The translations under genes were made by a program, and so were the position numbers. From the NCBI GenBank assembly GCA_963816435.1, contig CAWFKS010000009.1:186001-250000 (forward strand): a stretch of DNA of 64,000 bases, in the 5' to 3' direction. The notes under the pieces are model-generated. The model was given only the letters and a program-made list of their open reading frames with translations. It searched no databases and was not told where the DNA came from. The first letter of the stretch is position 1. The number at the start of each line of letters is the position of its first letter. Below are positions 59,699 to 64,000 of the stretch, in pieces. Source of the DNA: CAWFKS01 sp963816435 (lineage in GTDB: Bacteria > Pseudomonadota > Alphaproteobacteria > Rhizobiales > Rhizobiaceae).

Positions 59699-59760
59699 CC
59701 TACCGCTTCAGCCTCTTGTACGTCACCCGCTTCGGGTTGACCGCATCGGGGCCGAGGCGG
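59699..59760 (-). repeat. Right 62-bp direct repeat (functional ettA 3' end)
   Basis: Right border of the 1.3-kb segment; includes the ettA stop at 59700-59702. The 9-mer TTTCCTACC overlaps its start (59695-59703) and also occurs at 58456-58464, just right of the left copy, and may mark recombination. Confidence 0.8.
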
Positions 59761-61351
59761 CGCACCTTGTCGGCCTCGTAGTCCTCGAAATTGCCCTCGA
59801 ACCACTCGACATGGCTGTCGCCCTCGAAGGCCAGCATGTGGGTGGCCAGCCGGTCGAGGAACATGCGGTCGTGGCTGATGATGACGGCGCAGCCGGCGAA
59901 GTTTTCCAGCGCGTCCTCCAGCGCCGACAGCGTCTCGGTGTCGAGGTCGTTGGTCGGCTCGTCGAGAAGCAGCACGTTGCCGCCTTCCTTGAGCAGCTTG
60001 GCCAGATGCACGCGGTTGCGCTGGCCGCCCGACAGCGTGCCGACCTTCTGCTGCTGGTCGCCGCCCTTGAAGTTGAAGGCGCCGCAATAGGCGCGGCGAA
60101 TTCATCTCGTGCTTGCCGAGCTTGAGGATGTCGTTGCCGCCCGAAATCTCCTCCCAGACCGTCTTGTTGGGATCGAGCGTGTCGCGGCTCTGGTCGACAT
60201 AGGAGAGCTTCACCGTGTCGCCGACGACGATGTTGCCGGAATCCGGCTTGTCCTGGCCGGTCAGCATGCGGAACAGCGTCGTCTTGCCGGCGCCGTTGGG
60301 GCCGATGACGCCGACGATGCCGCCGGGCGGCAGCTTGAACTCGAGGTCGTCGATGAGCAGCCGGTCGCCGTAGCCCTTGGAGATGTGCTCGACCTCGATG
60401 ACCTGGTTGCCGAGGCGCTCGCCCGACGGGATGACGATCTGCGCGTCGCCGGGGCGCCGGTCGGCGGCCGCCTTTACCAGCTCGTCATAGGCGCGCACGC
60501 GCGCCTTGGACTTGGCCTGCCGGGCCTTCGGCGAGGCCGCGATCCACTCGCGCTCGCGGTCCAGCGCCCGCTGCCGGGACGCCTCCTCGCGGCCTTCCTG
60601 CTGCATGCGCTTGGCCTTCTGCTCGAGATAGGCCGAGTAGTTGCCCTCGTAGGGAATGCCCCTGCCCCGGTCGAGCTCGAGAATCCAGCCGGTGACGTTG
60701 TCGAGGAAGTAGCGGTCGTGGGTGATGATCATCACCGCGCCCGGATATTCGCGCAGGTGCTTTTCCAGCCACGCAGTGGTCTCGGCGTCGAGATGGTTGG
60801 TCGGCTCGTCGAGCAGCAGCAGGTCGGGCTGGCGCAGCAGCAGCTGGCACAGCGCCACGCGGCGCTTCTCGCCGCCCGAGAGCTTGTCGACCGACGGCGT
60901 CGGGCGGCGGGCAGCCGAGCGCTTCCATCGCCATCTCGACCTGGCTGTCGAGGTCCCACAGGTTCTGGCTGTCGATCTCGTCCTGAAGCTTCGAGGCCTC
61001 CTCGGCGGTCTCGTCCGAGTAGTCCATCATCAGCTCGTTGTAGCGATCGAGGATCGCCTTCTTGGCGGCGACGCCCTCCATGACGTTGCCCATCACGTCG
61101 AGCGCGGGGTCGAGTTCCGGCTCCTGCGGCAGGTAGCCGGAGGTGGCGCCCTCGGCCAGCCACGCCTCGCCGGTGAACTCGGTGTCGAGGCCGGCCATGA
61201 TCTTCAGCACGGTCGACTTGCCGGCGCCGTTGGGGCCCAGAATGCCGATCTTGGCATCCGGGTAGAACGACAGGTGGATGTTCTCCAGCACCTTCTTGGC
61301 GCCGTAGGCCTTCGAAAGGCCGGACATGTGATAGATGAACTGGCGAGCCAT
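59700..61351 (-). CDS. ettA: Energy-dependent translational throttle EttA, ABC-F ATPase (two apparent frameshifts)
   Basis: Ribosome-associated ABC-F protein that gates the 70S initiation complex by energy state. Two ABC domains, each with Walker A GPNGAGKS/GPNGAGKT (near 39 and 355), and Walker B LLLLDEPTNHLDAE and VLLLDEPTNDLDTE. Frame breaks at 60902-60904 (GGG) and 60095-60096 (GG): correction restores PPTPSVDKLSGGEKRR and HEMNSRAYCGAFNFKGGDQ. Length 1652 = 3x550+2 fits two extra bases, giving about 549 residues, the normal size. The 3' end abuts the DpnI segment. Confidence 0.92.
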
Positions 61352-61541
61352 GGCGCGCGCGAAACTCCGTCAAATCGGGGAAAAACAAGGTCGCGGCACA
61401 TTTAGGCGAAACCGCCTCGCCTAGCAATGCGGGCCTCGCCGCAAGCCGCCTGTTTCTGCCGCATCGACGTGCGGAACGTTTTGTCGCGCCGGGAATTCCA
61501 TTTCGCCGCGCCCCGCGGGTTTCAACGAAAAGGAAACGGCC

Positions 61542-62042
61542 ATGGCCAAGGAAAAGACGCTTGAAGACCTGTTCCACGACACGCTGAAAGACATCTACTA
61601 CGCCGAACGCAAGATCCTGAAGGCGCTGCCCAAGATGGCGCGCGCGGCGTCCTCGGAGAAGCTGAAGGCGGCCTTCGAGAAGCACAAGGACGAGACCGAG
61701 GGCCAGGTCGAGCGCCTGCAGCAGGTGTTCGAGATCCTCGGCAAGCGCGCCCAGGGCAAGACCTGCGACGCCATCGAGGGCATCATCTCCGAAGGCGAGG
61801 AGATCATCGACGAATACAAGGGCACCGCGGCGATCGACGCCGGCCTGATCTCCGCCGCCCAGGCCGTCGAGCACTACGAAATGACGCGCTACGGCACGCT
61901 GAAGCGCTGGGCCGAGGAGCTCGGGCTGAAGGACGCCGTGAAGCTGCTCGACGAGACGCTGAAGCAGGAAGAAAAGACCGACGGCGACCTGACCAAGCTC
62001 GCCGATACCGCCGCCAACCAGAAGGCCAAGAAGGCGGCCTGA
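61542..62042 (+). CDS. YciE/YciF-like ferritin-type protein (DUF892)
   Basis: 166-residue four-helix protein with ferritin-like pattern: LEDLFHDTLKDIYYAERKIL, FEKHKDETEGQVERLQQVFE, DAGLISAAQAVEHYEMTRYG, with conserved Glu, His and Tyr residues that could bind a di-metal site. Ends in a Lys/Ala tail. Stress-induced in enterics. Single gene between ettA and mntH. Confidence 0.9.
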   Translation: MAKEKTLEDLFHDTLKDIYYAERKILKALPKMARAASSEKLKAAFEKHKDETEGQVERLQQVFEILGKRAQGKTCDAIEGIISEGEEIIDEYKGTAAIDAGLISAAQAVEHYEMTRYGTLKRWAEELGLKDAVKLLDETLKQEEKTDGDLTKLADTAANQKAKKAA

Positions 62043-62115
62043 CGTCCTCACGCAACGGCTCATGCACTCGACCGGGTTGCCCTGCGCGGCCCGGTCGTTT
62101 TCGTTGGCGAGGGTC

Positions 62116-63470
62116 TCAGCCGAAGACGGTGTCGTAGAGCAGCTTGAAGTTCAGCACGAGGATCAGCGCCGCGATCGCCCATGACAGCCAGGCCACGGGC
62201 CGCGAGATCGTGAAGCTGCCCATCTTGTCGCGGTCGGAGACGAAGCGCACCAGCGGGATGACGGCGAAGGGAAGCTGCATCGACAGCACCACCTGGCTGA
62301 GCACCAGAAGCTCGGCCGTGCCGCGCTCGCCGTAGATCGCCGTCACCACGATCACCGGGATGATGGCGATGCCGCGCGTCAGCAGCCGCCGCGCCCAGTT
62401 GGGGATCCTCAGCCGCAGGAACCCTTCCATGACGATCTGGCCGGCGAGCGTCGCCGTCACCGTCGAGTTGAGGCCGGAGGCCAGCAGCGCCACGGCGAAA
62501 AGCGTCGAGGCGATGCCCAGCCCCAGCAGCGGCGACAGCAGCTCGTAGGCCTGGCTGATCTCGGCGACCTCGTGATGGCCGCTGGTGTGGAAGACGGCGG
62601 CCGCCACGATCAGGATCGCCGCGTTGATGAACAGCGCCATCATCAGCGCGATGGTGGAATCGGTCGTCGCCCACTTGATCGCGTCGCGCCTGCCCCTCCT
62701 CGTTGCGCTCGTAGGCGCGCGTCTGCACGATCGAGGAATGCAGGTAGAGATTGTGCGGCATCACCGTGGCGCCGATGATGCCGATGGCGATGTAGAGCAT
62801 CGTCGGGTTGGTGACGATCTCGGTCTTCGGCAGGAAACCTTCGAGCACCGCCGCAACCGGCGGCGCGGCGGCCACGATCTGCACCAGGAAGCAGATCGCG
62901 ATCACGCTCAGAAGCGCGATGACGAACGCCTCGAGGAAGCGGAAGCCCCGGTTCATCAGCAGAAGCAGCAGGAACACGTCGAGCGCGGTGATCAGCGCGC
63001 CCCAGATCAGCGGGATGCCGAACAGAAGCTGCAGCGCGATCGCGGTGCCGATCACCTCCGCCAGATCGGTGGCGATGATGGCGAGTTCGCAGGCGATCCA
63101 CAGCCCGTAATTGACGATCGGCGGATAGTGGTCGCGGCAGGCCTGCGCGAGGTCGCGGCCGGTGGCGATGCCGAGGCGCGCGGCATGCGCCTGCAACAGG
63201 ATCGCCATGAGGTTGGAAAGCAGGATGACGGCCAGCAGCGTGTAGCCGAACTGCGCCCCGCCGGCGAGGTCGGTCGCCCAGTTGCCCGGGTCCATGTAGC
63301 CGACCGAGACCATGTAGCCCGGGCCCGACGAAGGCGAGCAGCCGCCTGAACCAGACGCCGCCCTTGGGCACGCTGACCGTGGCGTTGACCTCGCCCAGAC
63401 TCGCCTGCGGTTCCGACCCCGTGAAGCGCCACGCGCGGGGCGCGGCGACTGCGGCATCAGCATCGGACAT
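62116..63470 (-). CDS. mntH: Manganese/divalent cation transporter MntH, NRAMP family (two apparent frameshifts)
   Basis: Proton-coupled Mn(II) importer in the inner membrane. About eleven helices. Seen: GYMDPGNWATDLAGG (DPGN metal motif), ATVMPHNLYLHSSIVQTR (MPH motif) and VALLASGLNSTVTATLAGQ. Breaks at 63318-63320 (CCC) and 62693-62696 (CCCC): correction restores FVGPGYMVSVGYMDPG and NEEGRRDAIKWATTDS. Length 1355 = 3x451+2 fits two extra bases, giving 450 residues. ATG at 63470 follows AAAAAGG. The divergent mntR gene indicates Mn control. Confidence 0.92.
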
Positions 63471-63510
63471 GGATTGCCTTTTTGGGTGGTCCTGCATGGT
63501 TCAGGGAGCC

Positions 63511-63547
63511 AATCTAAGCCACGCGTCAACATTATGCAATAGGCTAT
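63511..63547 (-). promoter_or_regulatory. Candidate mntH promoter with ATAGGCTAT palindrome
   Basis: On the minus strand TTGCAT (-35, 63534-63539) and TAGATT (-10, 63511-63516) are 17 bases apart. The palindrome ATAG-G-CTAT at 63539-63547 abuts the -35 and could be the MntR (or Mur) operator. Confidence 0.45.
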
Positions 63548-63720
63548 CTTTCATTGTGCGGACTGTCCGTGATGCCGGCCTCGTCCCGATCAACGGCCGA
63601 ATGCCCGCCGCGTTGCAATCGGGCGTCCGCAGACATAGACAGTCTTGCACAAACAAAGCTTACGCAATGAATCTTCGGCCGGCCGAAAGGCGCCTCGGCC
63701 GCCAGCGTAGGGAGGACCCC

Positions 63721-64000
63721 GTGGCCAAGCGAGAACGCCCGGTTCCGCGCGAGGAGCCGCTGCCGGATGCCGAGATCCACTCCGAAGGTTTCCGCCAGAC
63801 GCGCGAGGCGCGCCGAAGCGCCATCGTGGAGGACTATGTCGAGCTGATCGCCGACCTGATCGAGGACGGCAACGAGGCGCGCCAGGTCGACATCGCCGCG
63901 CGGCTCGGCGTGTCGCAGCCGACGGTGGCCAAGATGCTGGCCCGCCTGTCGGCCGACGGACTGGTGACGCGCAAGCGCTATCGCGGCGTGTTCCTGACCG
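63721..64000 (+). CDS. mntR: Manganese transport regulator MntR, DtxR family (3' end outside window)
   Basis: Metal-dependent repressor of mntH. 93 codons visible. GTG at 63721 with GGGAGG 5 bases upstream. Visible: a polar N-terminus, then the winged helix-turn-helix RRSAIVEDYVELIADLI, ARQVDIAARLGVSQPTVAKML and ADGLVTRKRYRGVFLT. Metal-binding and dimerisation residues lie beyond the window. Divergent from mntH. Confidence 0.88.
   Translation, partial: MAKRERPVPREEPLPDAEIHSEGFRQTREARRSAIVEDYVELIADLIEDGNEARQVDIAARLGVSQPTVAKMLARLSADGLVTRKRYRGVFLT

Overview
The window is GC-rich alphaproteobacterial chromosome, most likely from a Rhizobiales bacterium of the Mesorhizobium/Phyllobacteriaceae type. 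I infer this from the complete division and cell-wall (dcw) cluster running mraZ to ftsZ and then lpxC-bamD-recN, the btaAB betaine-lipid genes, a class A RNase P RNA, and an mntH/mntR pair. No tRNA, rRNA, CRISPR array, transposase or integrase was found.

Layout. 1-23,204 (minus strand): mraZ-rsmH-ftsL-ftsI-murE-murF-mraY-murD-ftsW-murG-murC-murB-ddl-ftsQ-ftsA-ftsZ, a terminator, then lpxC-bamD-recN. Most junctions overlap by 1-4 bases. One plus-strand periplasmic gene (HdeA-like) sits between murB and ddl. 23,205-29,188: a trans-sulfuration PLP enzyme, a ParDE-type toxin-antitoxin pair, rnpB, two peptidoglycan hydrolases, a DjlA-like J-protein, a small lipoprotein and a MarR-type regulator. 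29,189-36,597: a divergent 5-oxoprolinase behind a perfect palindrome, a cupin, a 1.2-kb gene-free stretch with palindromic repeats, and btaAB behind a Pho-box array. 36,549-41,241: a serine hydrolase, a GH25 lysozyme lipoprotein, an MltB-type transglycosylase, a GST and a small membrane protein. 41,242-44,218: an accessory patch of different composition with one 815-residue DUF4238/SEC-C protein. 44,219-57,822: a type III PLP decarboxylase, EamA transporter, amidase, metF with an ArsR-methyltransferase regulator, trmO, DUF2293, TPR protein, MOSC, KAS III-like enzyme, an HWE-type kinase with a single-domain receiver, and tam. 57,819-61,351: a RelBE-like pair, then a 1.3-kb cargo segment (zinc-ribbon protein plus DpnI-family endonuclease) between two 62-bp copies of the 3' end of ettA, then ettA. 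61,542-64,000: a ferritin-like YciF protein, mntH and the start of mntR.

The most interesting biology is the DpnI-type island: a solitary methyl-dependent GATC endonuclease, with all expected catalytic, zinc and methyl-reading residues, beside an undescribed zinc-ribbon partner. Its flanking ettA copies differ only at synonymous positions. The DUF4238/SEC-C protein is the second uncharacterised accessory candidate. Several operators can be read directly: the MarR/5-oxoprolinase palindrome, the Pho boxes before btaAB, MraZ boxes overlapping the mra promoter, and a palindrome before the ArsR-methyltransferase/metF operon.

Data quality warning: at least 17 genes, including the essential bamD, lpxC and murF, are each broken by one or two single-base indels (24 in my count, 22 of them gains, mostly in short homopolymers). 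Gene lengths and residual reading frames fit intact genes with sequencing errors, so I annotate these as full-length CDS and give the position of each suspected indel.
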